DNA from: Sepiola atlantica
Lineage: Eukaryota > Mollusca > Cephalopoda > Sepiida > Sepiolidae
Direction: 5' to 3'
Assembly (NCBI GenBank): GCA_963556195.1
Contig: OY744519.1
Coordinates: forward strand, 31,157,408-31,221,407
DNA length: 64,000 bases
In this document: piece after piece, positions 33,837 to 44,570 of the stretch
Layout: each line of letters begins with the position of its first letter
How positions within the stretch are numbered: position 1 is the first letter of the stretch
Notes under the pieces: generated by a model
What the model saw: only the letters and a program-made list of their open reading frames with translations
Told to the model about the DNA's origin: nothing
Database searches by the model: none
Position numbers and translations under genes: made by a program

Positions 33837-34337
33837 TGGGACGCATAGAAATTCCGCAGTTGTATCCTTCATCTATTATATATTGCTGCCGTGCTTAAAA
33901 ACATTTCAAGTCTATGGGACGTCCGATGTACACACAGCCCCCACAATATTATTGTACCACCTTTGTTCAAATTAAAACATACTTTTCTAAGTACTCTGGT
34001 TAGTGTAGTTTCAGAATATATCTGTTCTATCTCAAAAACCCTTGTAGGAGTTTGTGACATATTTCCATGCTATAGACGTCCGGCACACACAGACCCCACA
34101 ATATTATTCTACCATTTTTGGATAGAACAGATACTACACTTTCATCCTAACCTGAAAGCCAAGAAAGTGTATTTTAGTTAGAATTGCATGTTCGACACAA
34201 CAACAACAACATCAGATGAACGTAATTTTCTTTTTTTTTTTACATTGCATCTTTGACGATCGGATCTTTTAAAAAAGGGGTGGAGGGTGATAACGTACAC
34301 ACGAACATGAAATTGCCCTAGCGTATTATTATATAGA
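33837..34337 (-). mobile_element. HelC, copy 2, with U2-like segment
   Basis: Minus strand starts TCTATATAATAATACGCTAG after an A. The U2-like segment at 34127-34170 reads GGCTTTCAGGTTAGGATG, then AAAGTGTAGTATCTGTTC, on that strand. Two internal sub-repeats of about 190 bp share 'ccccacaatattatt' (33942 and 34096). The 3' end reads GTCCCACTGATAG. Confidence 0.62.
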
Positions 34338-34406
34338 TAGTAATGTTTGTTTGTTTTCAAATGTGAAAATAAAAAGTTTATTATTATCGAAACGCATAGA
34401 TTTTCT

Positions 34407-34789
34407 GAGTATTTATTTACTCCTCTCCAGGAGGCTAGGCACAAGGCCAGTTTTATCTTACTCCCACAAGTAAGATGTGACCCAAGGTCGGGTCGGGAAA
34501 GTGGGGTTTGAAAAGCCAGCACCCAAGAGGTGAGCACTCTGGCCATTAAAAATTGCCTGGGCAGCCCCGTCGGCATTCCCCGGTAGGGGTGCCTCAGGCA
34601 GTAAGCAATAAACTTACTCCTCCCCAAAGAGGGGAGGCGAAGCCTGGGAGGGTGGACCTCCTAGAACTGCACAGGACAGACCCATAGACCGGCGTAAATC
34701 AAGCCCCAAAGGCCAAGACAATACCAGTCTATGGGGTGCAGTATCCATCGGAACAGATACTACACTTTGATCTTAGCCAAAAGGCCAAG
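34407..34789 (-). mobile_element. SINE-A, copy 5 (full length)
   Basis: Head at 34749-34789: minus strand CTTGGCCTTTTGGCTAAG, then ATCAAAGTGTAGTATCTGTT. Body and tail match copies 2 and 4 closely, so the family looks fairly young. Confidence 0.88.
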
Positions 34790-35290
34790 AATTGTTTTAC
34801 CCCGAAAAATCGGCCAATTTAAAAAATGATCACGTACATTTTGTGCAGTGTGATCTTGAAAAAGCATTAAAGGCAATGGTTAGTATTTGGTTTATTACCC
34901 ACAAGATAAACTACATTCAACTAAGGTAAATGTTTTCAGCTTAATTAAACGAATGTAAAAATAAAAAATTAATTTTAAAAAAATTAATATCATCTACGAT
35001 TGTTTTTGTTTTGTTATTAAATCACAATTTCATTGATAAGAGAATTTTCAGATAAAAACCTCAAACTCATGAAAGAATATATTTTGTACAAAACTTTTAA
35101 AAGAATCAAAGAACCGGCTTACAAGACCAAACACAAACCGGCTTTAAAAAAAAATTATCCATCTTCAAAAACACATTAAATGGCTTCAAAAAGCCATGAA
35201 CCGACGTCCGAAAAATCGTGAATCAGATTCAGAAAACATGAACTAGCTAAAAAACCATTTACCAGCTTCAAAAAATTAACTTAAAAAAAC
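34790..35290. other. Spacer and decayed left edge of the 27-bp array
   Basis: From about 35110 diverged pieces such as 'aaaccggcttta' and 'gaatcagattcagaaaac' foreshadow the satellite. Confidence 0.5.
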
Positions 35291-35294
35291 AAAA

Positions 35295-37335
35295 AAAAAA
35301 TGAACCGGTTTCAGAAAAAGAAACAGGAACCGGCATCGGAAAAAACAATCAAGAAACCGGCTTCGGAAAAAACAATCAAGAAACCGGCTTCGGAAAAAAC
35401 AAACAGGGAACCGGCCTCAGAAAAAAAAAACAAGAAACCGGCTTCAGAAAAAAAAAATAAACCGGCTTCAGAAGAAACAAACAAGGAACCGGCTTCAGAA
35501 AAAACAAACAAGGAACCGGCTTCAGAAGAAACAAACAAGGAACCGGCTTCAGAAGAAACAAACAAGGAACCGGCTTCAGAAGAAACAAACAAGGAACCGG
35601 CTTAAGAAGAAACAAACAAGGAACCGGCTTCAGAAGAAACAAACAAGGAACTGGCTTCAGAAGAAACAAACAAGGAACTGGCTTTGGGAAAACAAACAAG
35701 GAAACAGCTTCAAACAAAATAAAACAAACTGGAATTGGCTTTGGAAAAAACAATCAAGGAACCGGCTTCTGAAAAAACAATCAAGGAACCGGCTTCTGAA
35801 AAAACAATCAAGGAACTGGCTTCGGAAAAGACAATCAAGAAACCGGCTTCGGAAAAAACAATCAAGAAACCGGCTTCGGAAAAAACAATTAAGAAACCGG
35901 CTTCAGAAAAAACAATCAAGAAACCGGCTTCAGAAAAAACAATCAAGAAACCGGCTTCAGAAAAAACAATCAAGAAACCGGCTTCAGAAAAAACAAGCAG
36001 GGAACCGGCTTCAGAAAAAACAAACAAGGAACCGGCTTCAGAAGAAACAAACAAGGAACCGGCTTCAGAAGAAACAAACAAGGAACCGGCTTCAGAAGAA
36101 ACAAACAAGGAACCGGCTTCAGAAGAAACAAACAAGGAACCGGCTTCAGAAGAAACAAACAAGGAACCGGCTTCAGAAGAAACAAACAAGGAACCGGCTT
36201 CAGAGGAAACAAACAAGGAACCGGTTTCAGAAGAAACAAACAAGGAACCGGCTTCAGAAGAAACAAACCAGGAACTGGCTTTGGGAAAACAAACAAGGAA
36301 CCAGCTTCAAACAAAATAAAACAAACTGGAATCAGCTCTGGAAAAAACAATCAAGAAACCGGCTTCAGAAAAAACAATCAAGAAACCGGCTTCAGGAAAA
36401 AACAATCAAGAAACCGGCTTCAGGAAAAAACAATCAAGAAACCGGCTTCAGGAAAAAACAATCAAGAAACCGGCTTCAGGAAAAAACAATCAAGAAACCG
36501 GCTTCAGGAAAAAACAATCAAGAAACCGGCTTCAGGAAAAAACAATCAAAAACCGGCTTCAGGAAAAAACAATCAAGAAACCGGCTTCGGAAAAAACAAT
36601 CAAGAAACCGGCTCTAGAAAAAACAAACAAGGAACCGGCTTCAGAAAAAACAAACAAGGAACCGGCTTCAGAAAAAACAAACAAGGAACCGGCCTCAGAA
36701 GAAACAAACAAGGAACCGGTTTCAGAAGAAACAAACAAGGAACCGGCTTCAGAAGAAACAAACCAGGAACTGGCTTTGGGAAAACAAACAAGGAACCAGC
36801 TTCAAACAAAATAAAACAAACTGGAATCGGCTTCGGAAAAAACAATCAAGAAACCGGCTTCGGAAAAAACAATCAAGAAACCGGCTTCGGAAAAAACAAT
36901 CAAGAAACCGGCTTCGGAAAAAAACAATCAAGAAACCGGCTTCGGAAAAAACAATCAAGAAACCGGCTTCGGAAAAAACAATCAAGAAACCGGCTTCGGA
37001 AAAAACAATCAAGAAACTGGCTTCGGAAAAAACAATCAAGAAACCGGCTTCGGAAAAAACAATCAAGAAACCGGCTTTGGAAGAAACAAACAAGGAACCG
37101 GCTTCGGAAAAAACAATCAAGAAACCGGCTTTGGAAAAAACAATCAAGAAACCGGCTTAGGAAAAAACAATCAAGAAACCGGCTTCGGAAAAAACAATCA
37201 AGAAACTGGCTTCGGAAAAAACAATCAAGAAACCGGCTTCAGAAAAAACAAACAGGGAACCGGCCTCAGAAAAAACAAACAACGAACCGGCTTCAGAAGA
37301 AACAAACAAGAAACCGGCTTCAAACAATAAAACAA
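35295..37335. repeat. 2-kb satellite of 27-bp GAACCGGCTTCAGAAGAAAC unit
   Basis: Unit GAACCGGCTTCAGAAGAAAC plus AAACAAG, 27 bp, about 75 copies by length. Two main subtypes exist, one with AAACAATCAAGA and one with AAACAAACAAGG; a 28-bp form runs from 36380 to 36560. A junction variant 'caaacaaaataaaacaaact' marks 35710, 36308 and 36808, so blocks of about 500-600 bp are repeated. Because 27 is a multiple of three, frames stay open (plus strand EPASEETNK repeats) without being a gene. Confidence 0.95.
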
Positions 37336-37339
37336 ACGG

Positions 37340-38575
37340 GACCAGCTTTTTTTACTGCTTTTAAAATTACAAGATCAGATGAAGTAAAGTCGTAAGTTAA
37401 ATTTTGATCTAAAATATTCAGACTAATCTTCAATTTCTATAACTTAATACATATTTTGTGTTGACAAGAAGGTTATGTTAAAAGTATTTTTTTACCGATA
37501 AAATAAACACCTTTCCATTAAAAATTTGGTTATAGACACACAATGTCACATACATTTGTTTAGAATTCTTGGAATCTGTAAAAGTTCAATGATTAAAATG
37601 CAGAAAAACGATCCAATCAGGTTGAAATTTTGCTAATAAAATTACCAAGTCAATATTTCCATGCCATTCCTTTTTTTTTTCTAAAGTTTTCTTTTTTACT
37701 ATCAATTTTCTATAGCCAATATTTGAAATCAACTTTTAGCTCATCAATAAAATCAATAGATAAATCCATTTAATTGACTTTATAGATTTTTTCGGATTTT
37801 ATTTTTCGAAACAAAAAGTCTATAAATTATTTGCAAATCAATTCCTGATTAGAAAATACTAGCTGAAGGACGAGTCAATAATGGGTGAGAAGATTTTGAA
37901 TACAATAAAACTTGTTATAATAATGTGAACATGCATAGCGATGCATGTCACATTCAGAAATCGTGCATGCGTGTTACAAACGACAGACCGGTGATGGGAA
38001 AAATATCTGGCTCAGGGTTTGACACCCAGAATTTGATTTCTTCACTTGGAAAAGTAATTGCCTCTTAGACGAGGATCAATGCAGAGATTGCGAGCCACTA
38101 CAGAAGTTATGTTCACTCTAGATAATAAACACCTGGTCAATTAGTTTTTACGTCCATAGATTAACAGCTGATAAATTTTGAGTGGTCTCGCAGTGTGATC
38201 CAATTGATATCTATATATATTTGGAGAAAGACAGGCGGGGGGGGGGGGGCTGGTTTATGATGGGCCGCCTTTGAGACTTAAGCTGACGGACTGCAGTGTT
38301 CGGTTGGAAGAGATGTTTGTTCTGATTGCAATTCTGTCGTTCGGTAGAAAAACCAACTGCCATTTTAACTTCTCTAAATAAAACACTGTTACTTGTTCTA
38401 AACTTGAGATGCGATTTTGTCTGAAAGGAAAATCCTTTTCTTACAGCAGTGATCGAGACCACGTAGTTGACACAATGGCCAGTGTCAAAATCAAGCACCG
38501 AATCTGGACATATACAATGAGTGGACAATCACAACCTGTGCAGTGAACACAAGTTCACAATAATGAAAATAATTT
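37340..38575. other. Unassigned spacer
   Basis: No gene recognised. A G run sits at 38238-38249. A 105-codon minus-strand frame (38211-38528) has no known match. Confidence 0.35.
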
Positions 38576-38583
38576 GTTTCTAC

Positions 38584-39182
38584 TAGTGATGGGACGATTC
38601 CAATATTCCCCCGATTCCGATACAATAACTTATTCCGATTCTAAAATCACCTGAAAAAGTAGAATTTCATTTTTTTTTTGTGAGGGGAGGCGGGCATTAG
38701 CTGGAGACTCCTCATCTACTTTTAAATGTAAATATAAGTTTCTTTTTAATTTTACAAACTTCTTAATGTTTTCCCTTTTTGTGTTCTATGCAAGATTTGT
38801 ATAAACTTATTGTGAGATTTTCATCTTTATTTTTCACTTGCACCATATGTTCTTATTTATCCACTCATGCCATTTTTACCGCCCAATCTTTAGGCGCCAT
38901 TTTTACCGCCCAATCTTTAGGCGCCATTTTTACCGCCCCTTTCTTTAGGCGCCATTTTTACCGCCCCTTTCTTTAGGCGCCATTTTTACCTAAATTCGTT
39001 ATTATGATCTATGAATTTTAGTTTTACTAGTAGTTAAAAAATAAATATTTATCATTTTATCATAAGTACCAGCAAAAGAAAATTAAGTTTTAAACAAAAC
39101 AAAAAAATATACAAAAAAATCGTTTTTAGAATCGGAAATTAGGCTAAATTGATTCCGATTCTGATTAATCGTCCCAACACTA
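38584..39182. mobile_element. hAT-type non-autonomous element, 599 bp
   Basis: Termini TAGTGATGGGACGATTCC and, inverted, TAGTGTTGGGACGATTAA. The 8-bp flanks GTTTCTAC (38576-38583) and GTTTGTAC (39183-39190) agree at 7 of 8 positions, as for hAT insertions. The interior holds a small minisatellite at 38872-38990. Confidence 0.75.
38872..38990. repeat. 27/28-bp minisatellite GGCGCCATTTTTACCGCCC
   Basis: About four units, the first two 27 bp and the later ones 28 bp, inside the hAT-type element. Confidence 0.9.
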
Positions 39183-39190
39183 GTTTGTAC

Positions 39191-40010
39191 TAATTGTGGT
39201 TTGGTGAGAACAGTTACCAATATTATCATGTGGTCCCTCCTGTGAGTACCTGAGTCTAAAATGGAATCGTGGAAACCAATTCTAACACTAGAATAAAGCA
39301 GGTTAAAAAAAATTGACCCCGTTGATCCGTATGAAAAAAAGACGGATGCAGTTAATATCGATCCATGTAAACTTTTCAGATTTGTATATCTACACAGACA
39401 CAATAGAAGTAAAGAGACAACCCACAAAAAATAATTCATACGCGTTTAAAGTTTGAAACATGGCTCGTCATTTTCTTCCGTTATACCGTGAAGCCGAGTC
39501 TGAACTGGAATTCTCTCTCCGCTATACACGGTTAATGGCTTGGTCAGGATGGAATCTGGCCGCCTTGAGATCTTATTCTAGGGTATCATTAAACCACCTT
39601 GTTTCAGCCATCATCCTCTCGACTTTCCCCCCCCCCCCCCCGATCTTATTTTCGTGATGGCGTCGTCATTTGTGTGCATTATATGTCTGTACCAGCATAG
39701 ACGAGTTTCCCTCATTTTGTGTGAAATTAGTATAACATTGGACGTGGTTGAGTCGGGTTAGACTTAAAAGTCCAACGTAACATCTTTGTCTTCATGCTTC
39801 GGTCATCGAAGGCCAGCACTCAGAGTCGTAAAAAACAACAGTAAAAGTTAGAAACATCGATCTTTTATACGAATTAACATTTCTTTGTGTTTCAGATATC
39901 AATAAATCTATTATATATCATCATTTAAGTATGACACAAGGCCAAAGAAGCATTAGAATTCTCAGAGGAGCCTTATTATAGGTTAATCTGGAAGTGGGGT
40001 TAATCAGCAT
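39191..40010. other. Unassigned spacer
   Basis: A 65-codon frame (39460-39657) ends in a C run; no match is known. Confidence 0.35.
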
Positions 40011-40014
40011 GAAC

Positions 40015-40195
40015 TCAGGGAAAACCTTAGGATTCCACTTTCCACTGTTAACCAAGTGATTGTCCAATTCATCAGCGAGGGAAAATAATCAATATTAAAT
40101 ATTATCTTGCCTCGGACCATCAAGACCCTCTGACAGAAGTCTTCATTATCAATGATAATAAGGGTGTCTATTTACTTCTTTAATGTCTGTATGTA
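40015..40195. repeat. Dup-I, copy 1
   Basis: Direct repeat with 40580-40745: 'aaccaagtgattgtccaatt', 'gggaaaataatcaatat' and 'gtgtctatttactt' are shared. Confidence 0.7.
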
Positions 40196-40579
40196 TTTCT
40201 TTTGTTTACATATTTGTTATCATGCTACCAGTAACAGAGAGGAATCTATTCTTTACAGAGGTTATTGCTTTATACTAAGTGCAACCCCTTATTTCCTCTA
40301 CCAGAGTGCTCAACCTATAAATAGGGGCATACTACATATACACAGAAATGAAAAAAGTTAATAGACCCCCGCTAAAAAAATAATTCACACATATTTAAAA
40401 TTTCTGACAGTCCTAACTTTCACAAACCTACACCCAACGGTGTAGGTAACAATATAAATACTTATTGTTGTTGTTGATAAAAAGGACTTTGTTTTCCTTT
40501 TGTGTTACAAAATATTATAGGAGTTTGTCTTATGGTTCATGGTAAGATAGGTTCCTATAGACTTAATCAGTGTCAAATT

Positions 40580-40745
40580 GGTCCAAACCTTGGAAATCCA
40601 CTTCCCACTATTAACCAAGTGATTGTCCAATTAATCAGAAAGGGAAAATAATCAATATAATCTCGCCTAGGTCGATCAGGACCCTCTAACAGCAGTCTTC
40701 ATTATTAATGATAATAATAAGAGTGTCTATTTACTTATGTCTATA
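40580..40745. repeat. Dup-I, copy 2
   Basis: Second copy, same orientation, about 560 bp away. Its right end runs into 'tctatatatactaataaaat', a Helitron-like 5' terminus. Confidence 0.65.
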
Positions 40746-40851
40746 TATACTAATAAAATTATGAAAAACTTCACATGTGCATGTTTTTCTCACATGAACA
40801 TAACTTCGATAACTGCCTACTGAATTTTTTTTTTTTTATTCACTATTCATC

Positions 40852-41070
40852 AAATATTTATTGAAATAAATTAATTAATCAAATATTTATTGAAATAAAT
40901 TTATTAATCAAATATTTATTGAAATAAATTAATTAATCAAATATTTATTGAAATAAATTAATTAATCAAATATTTATTGAAATAAATTAATTAATCAAAT
41001 ATTTATTGAAATAAATTAATTAATCAAATATTTATTGAAATAAATTTATTAATCAAATATTTATTGAAAT
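40852..41070. repeat. 29-bp AT-rich tandem repeat
   Basis: Unit CAAATATTTATTGAAATAAA plus TTAATTAAT, about seven copies, nearly identical. Confidence 0.92.
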
Positions 41071-41450
41071 TTTAAAACGCAATGGTGTAAACTAGAACAA
41101 AATTTCTGAAAATCCTATTTTGAACTTCATTAATATTCACTCCATTCTCCCCTTCGATTGCACACAAGATTGACACTACACAGCCAGTTTCCTCCTCCCT
41201 ACCTTCGTCACATAATAAATAGTAGAGTAGACTCTTAAGTCTTGGTAGAAAAACTAGCTGGTGAGGAGAGTGTGTAATGTTCTACACAAACCACTTCAAA
41301 CAAATTCATGTGTAGAGATTTTTTTATAATTTTAGACTATCATTTTCATGATCAAGGGAATGACACACACACAAATATACATCAATAAAAATCAACCTCT
41401 CCGAGTCAGAGGAGATCTTGCACACACAAAAAGCTCAATATCTTTTCAGA
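41071..41450. other. Unassigned spacer
   Basis: Between two AT-rich arrays; no gene seen. Confidence 0.4.
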
Positions 41451-41479
41451 TAAAGCTTTATACCAATAATAACTGATTA

Positions 41480-42540
41480 AAAGTATATATAATTTATTAC
41501 AATGTAATAAATAATTAAAATATAAAAATTTATTACAATAAATAATTAAAAGTCTAAATAATTAGAATATAATAAGTAAAAGTCTAAATAATTTATTACA
41601 ATATAATAAATAAGTAAAAGTCTAAATAATTTATTACAATATAATAAATAAGTAAAAGTATAAATAATTTATTACAATATAATAAATAAGTAAAAGTATA
41701 AATAATTTATTACAATATAATAAATAATTAAAAGTATAAATAATTTATTACAATATAATAAATAATTAAAAGTATAAATAATTTATTACAATATAATAAA
41801 TAATTAAAAGTATAAATAATTTATTACAATATAATAAATAATTAAAAGTATAAATAATTTATTACAATATAATAAATAATTAAAATATACATAATTTATT
41901 ACAATATAATAAATAATTAAAAGTATAAATAATTTATTACAATATAATAAATAATTAAAAGTATAAATAATTTATTACAATATAATAAATAATTAAAAGT
42001 ATAAATAATTTATTACAATATAATAAATAAATAAAAGTATTAATAATTTATTACAATATAATAAATAAGTAAAAGTATTAATAATTTATTACAATATAAT
42101 AAATAATTAAAATATACATAATTTATTACAATATAATAAATAATTAAAATATACATAATTTATTACAATATAATAAATAATTAAAATAAATAATTTATTA
42201 CAATATAATAAATAAGTAAAAGTATTAATAATTTATTACAATATAATAAATAAGTAAAAGTATTAATAATTTATTACAATATAATAAATAATTAAAATAT
42301 ACATAATTTATTACAATATAATAAATAATTAAAATATACATAATTTATTACAATATAATAAATAATTAAAATATACATAATTTATTACAATATAATAAAT
42401 AATTAAAGTACAAATAATTTATTACAATATAATAATTAAAATATAAATAATTACAACATAATAAATAATTAAAAGTATAAATAATTTATTACAATATAAT
42501 AAATAAAAATATAAATAATTTATTACAATATAATAAATAA
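41480..42540. repeat. 38-bp AT-rich satellite
   Basis: Unit ATTACAATATAATAAATAAT plus TAAAAGTATAAATAATTT, about 28 copies, with 'gtaaaagtatt' and 'taaaatatacat' variants in blocks. Confidence 0.95.
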
Positions 42541-42720
42541 TTAAAAGAGGTATATTTTAACACTTTACTGCAGTTTCATGGTAAATCTGATCATCGTAAG
42601 TGTATCTAACCTCAGACTTTGTGTTAGCAGACAAATGTATACAGACCTATGAGATAGGAATACACTTCCACTGATCGGATTTACCATAAAACTACAGTGT
42701 TAAGATAAGCCTCTTTTAAT
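42541..42720. mobile_element. MITE with about 50-bp inverted ends
   Basis: The left arm begins TTAAAAGAGGTATATTTTAA and the right arm is its diverged inverse ending CTCTTTTAA; the arms also share 'gtaaatctgatc' and 'gatcggatttac'. It sits at the very edge of the 38-bp satellite. Confidence 0.7.
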
Positions 42721-42724
42721 TATA

Positions 42725-42768
<44 letters not shown>
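42725..42768. repeat. (AT)n microsatellite
   Basis: AT run with one TG. Confidence 0.9.
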
Positions 42769-42770
<2 letters not shown>

Positions 42771-43089
42771 AGCTTGCTTGAATACCACAAAATTTTTAGC
42801 GTTTTTTAATTTTCTTTAGTAATCTTCTCAATGCGACGAGCAATCTTTCGGGTCTCCAGTAGTAGTTGGTATAATATGGCTTCGAGGGTTCTTATTTCAG
42901 TCATCTCTAGCACTTTCGATCGAAAGCTTACTCGCATCGAGAACATTACTAAGAAAATGAAAATCGCAAAAAATTCTGTAATATTCAACCAGACTTGCAT
43001 AAATAATGATTTTTTTGCCTAAATATATGTGAATGTATATATGTGTTTATTAATTTTATACGTACATAAAAGTAATCCATGGACACGTG

Positions 43090-43195
43090 TTTCTGGCTCA
43101 CAGCCGTCATCAGCATGGCTAACTTAGACAAGGATCGAACCTTAGATATTGATGTCTATAGTTTGGTGTTTTACCTCCGGACCATGACACCTTAC
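43090..43195 (-). mobile_element. tRNA-derived SINE head
   Basis: Minus strand A-box-like GGTGTCATGGTCCGGAGG and B box GGTTCGATCC, about 38 bp apart. Confidence 0.7.
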
Positions 43196-43213
43196 CTGGA
43201 AATATGTACGCTT

Positions 43214-43214
<1 letters not shown>

Positions 43215-43249
<35 letters not shown>
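43215..43249. repeat. (AT)n microsatellite
   Basis: AT run just right of the tRNA-SINE head. Confidence 0.9.
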
Positions 43250-43252
<3 letters not shown>

Positions 43253-43299
43253 TCACTAAAACTTTGTGGTTTGCTATCGTGTTTATGGATCGCCTTGCT

Positions 43300-43500
43300 C
43301 TGTACACAATGGATAAAGTCACAAAGGGATGACGTCATCCATGAAAAAAGGGTGAAAGACATTGAGAAGATCCTTTATGACATTGTAAATGGATGCTATC
43401 ATCCATTAATTAAGGGATGGAAGACATTAGATTTTTTATGAAGTCATAAATGATGAAGTAATAAAGGCACAATATCATCCATTAAAACAGAGAATATAGA
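43300..43500. repeat. Internally repeated 'atgacatcatccat' segment
   Basis: Irregular repeats of 'gatgacgtcatccat', 'gatgctatcatccatta' and 'aatatcatccattaa'; similar text at 44220-44330. No gene is seen. Confidence 0.5.
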
Positions 43501-43870
43501 CAACATGTGACCGTTTAGGTCACGGGTCATCTATGTTGACTGACTGTAATATATATATGTATAGTTAAGAAATATATAAGAAATGATGAGTACATTTATT
43601 ACTTTGAAATTTCCCGATTTAAGGACATTAAACTCTTCTATTCAACATATAAAGTAAATACATCTATGTTCAAACTTGAATAATATTTTTGTTTTTTATA
43701 TATTAATCAACTATAATTATGCGCTATTTGTTATATTGAGCATCCCCAAATCGTCTAAGGATTCACTTCACTATTTGAGAAACTACCTTTCCTTATACCC
43801 TTCATGTAATAATTATAACTATAATTATTTTTTTAATCAATACATACATATATATAATATATATATATAT

Positions 43871-44026
43871 AGTAAGTTATGAAAATATATTTATGGCAAT
43901 TAAGCTACACAGAGGCTCCCGCGTTTCATCCCCGAGGGAAATCTTAGCCTGAAGATTCCCCCCGGGGATGAAACGCGGGAGCCTCTGTGTAGCTTAATTG
44001 CCATAAATATATTTTCATAACTTACT
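43871..44026. mobile_element. FB-H foldback with perfect 64-bp arms, copy 2
   Basis: 43871-43934 and 43963-44026 are exact reverse complements around a 28-bp spacer. (AT)n arrays lie to the left (ending 43870) and, after a 107-bp related segment, to the right (44133-44170). At 43949-43974 CTGAAGA, a C/G hairpin and GAAAC form a hammerhead-like core, and a similar one-change core reads on the other strand. Confidence 0.9.
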
Positions 44027-44130
44027 ACCTAGCTCTATTTACGTATCGAGCACTGTTGAAGTAAATACTGAAAATTGATACATAAAAAATTATATCCCCT
44101 TATAAAATTTTATGTGGATACATGAAATAG

Positions 44131-44132
<2 letters not shown>

Positions 44133-44170
<38 letters not shown>
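44133..44170. repeat. (AT)n microsatellite
   Basis: AT run flanking the foldback locus. Confidence 0.9.
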
Positions 44171-44172
<2 letters not shown>

Positions 44173-44375
44173 CAAACTGTCTAGGTCCAGTGGATCTACT
44201 ATAGATTAAAACTTGTTTCCTTGCTCTGTGAACACTGGATGATGTCACAAAATGATGACATCAACCATTAAAACAGTGATGGCTATAACCATGCACATTG
44301 CATGACATCACAAAATGACATCATTTATCAAATCAAAGAGGAGGGGGTGGATCCTTTATTTCTTGTTATCTACAC

Positions 44376-44570
44376 CAGTGCTCTTCAAACTTTTTTTGTC
44401 GCGACCCCTTTTTGGAAAAAAAATTTTTCCGTGACCCACCAAAATTTTTTATAAATAAAAAATAAGTTTGAATATTATTTTAAAAATTCCATAGTTATAA
44501 TTTTGGCGACCCCCTTTCTATGGTTACGCGACTCCCCTGGGGGTCGCGACCCCCACTTTGAAGACCTCTG
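44376..44570. mobile_element. hAT-type MITE, 195 bp
   Basis: Ends CAGTGCTCTTCAAACTT and AGTTTGAAGAGGT-like inverse (CACTTTGAAGACCTCTG), with the GTCGCGACCCC block next to each end. The 8-bp flanks ATCTACAC (44368-44375) and ATCTAGAC (44571-44578) agree at 7 of 8 positions. Confidence 0.82.

Noticed and set aside
5964..34789. Intact U2 snRNA genes
   Set aside because: Only about the first 40-50 nt of U2 are recognisable; the Sm site and 3' stem-loops are not, and the downstream part is a shared SINE body.
35300..37147. EPASEETNK repeat protein
   Set aside because: The 27-bp unit keeps frames open on both strands, the 28-bp tract breaks them, and the array lies antisense in the WAPL intron with no flanking coding signal.
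42806..43000. 64-codon minus-strand frame with a hydrophobic stretch and basic C-terminus
   Set aside because: No homology recognised, no splice or promoter context, located between repeats; too short to claim.
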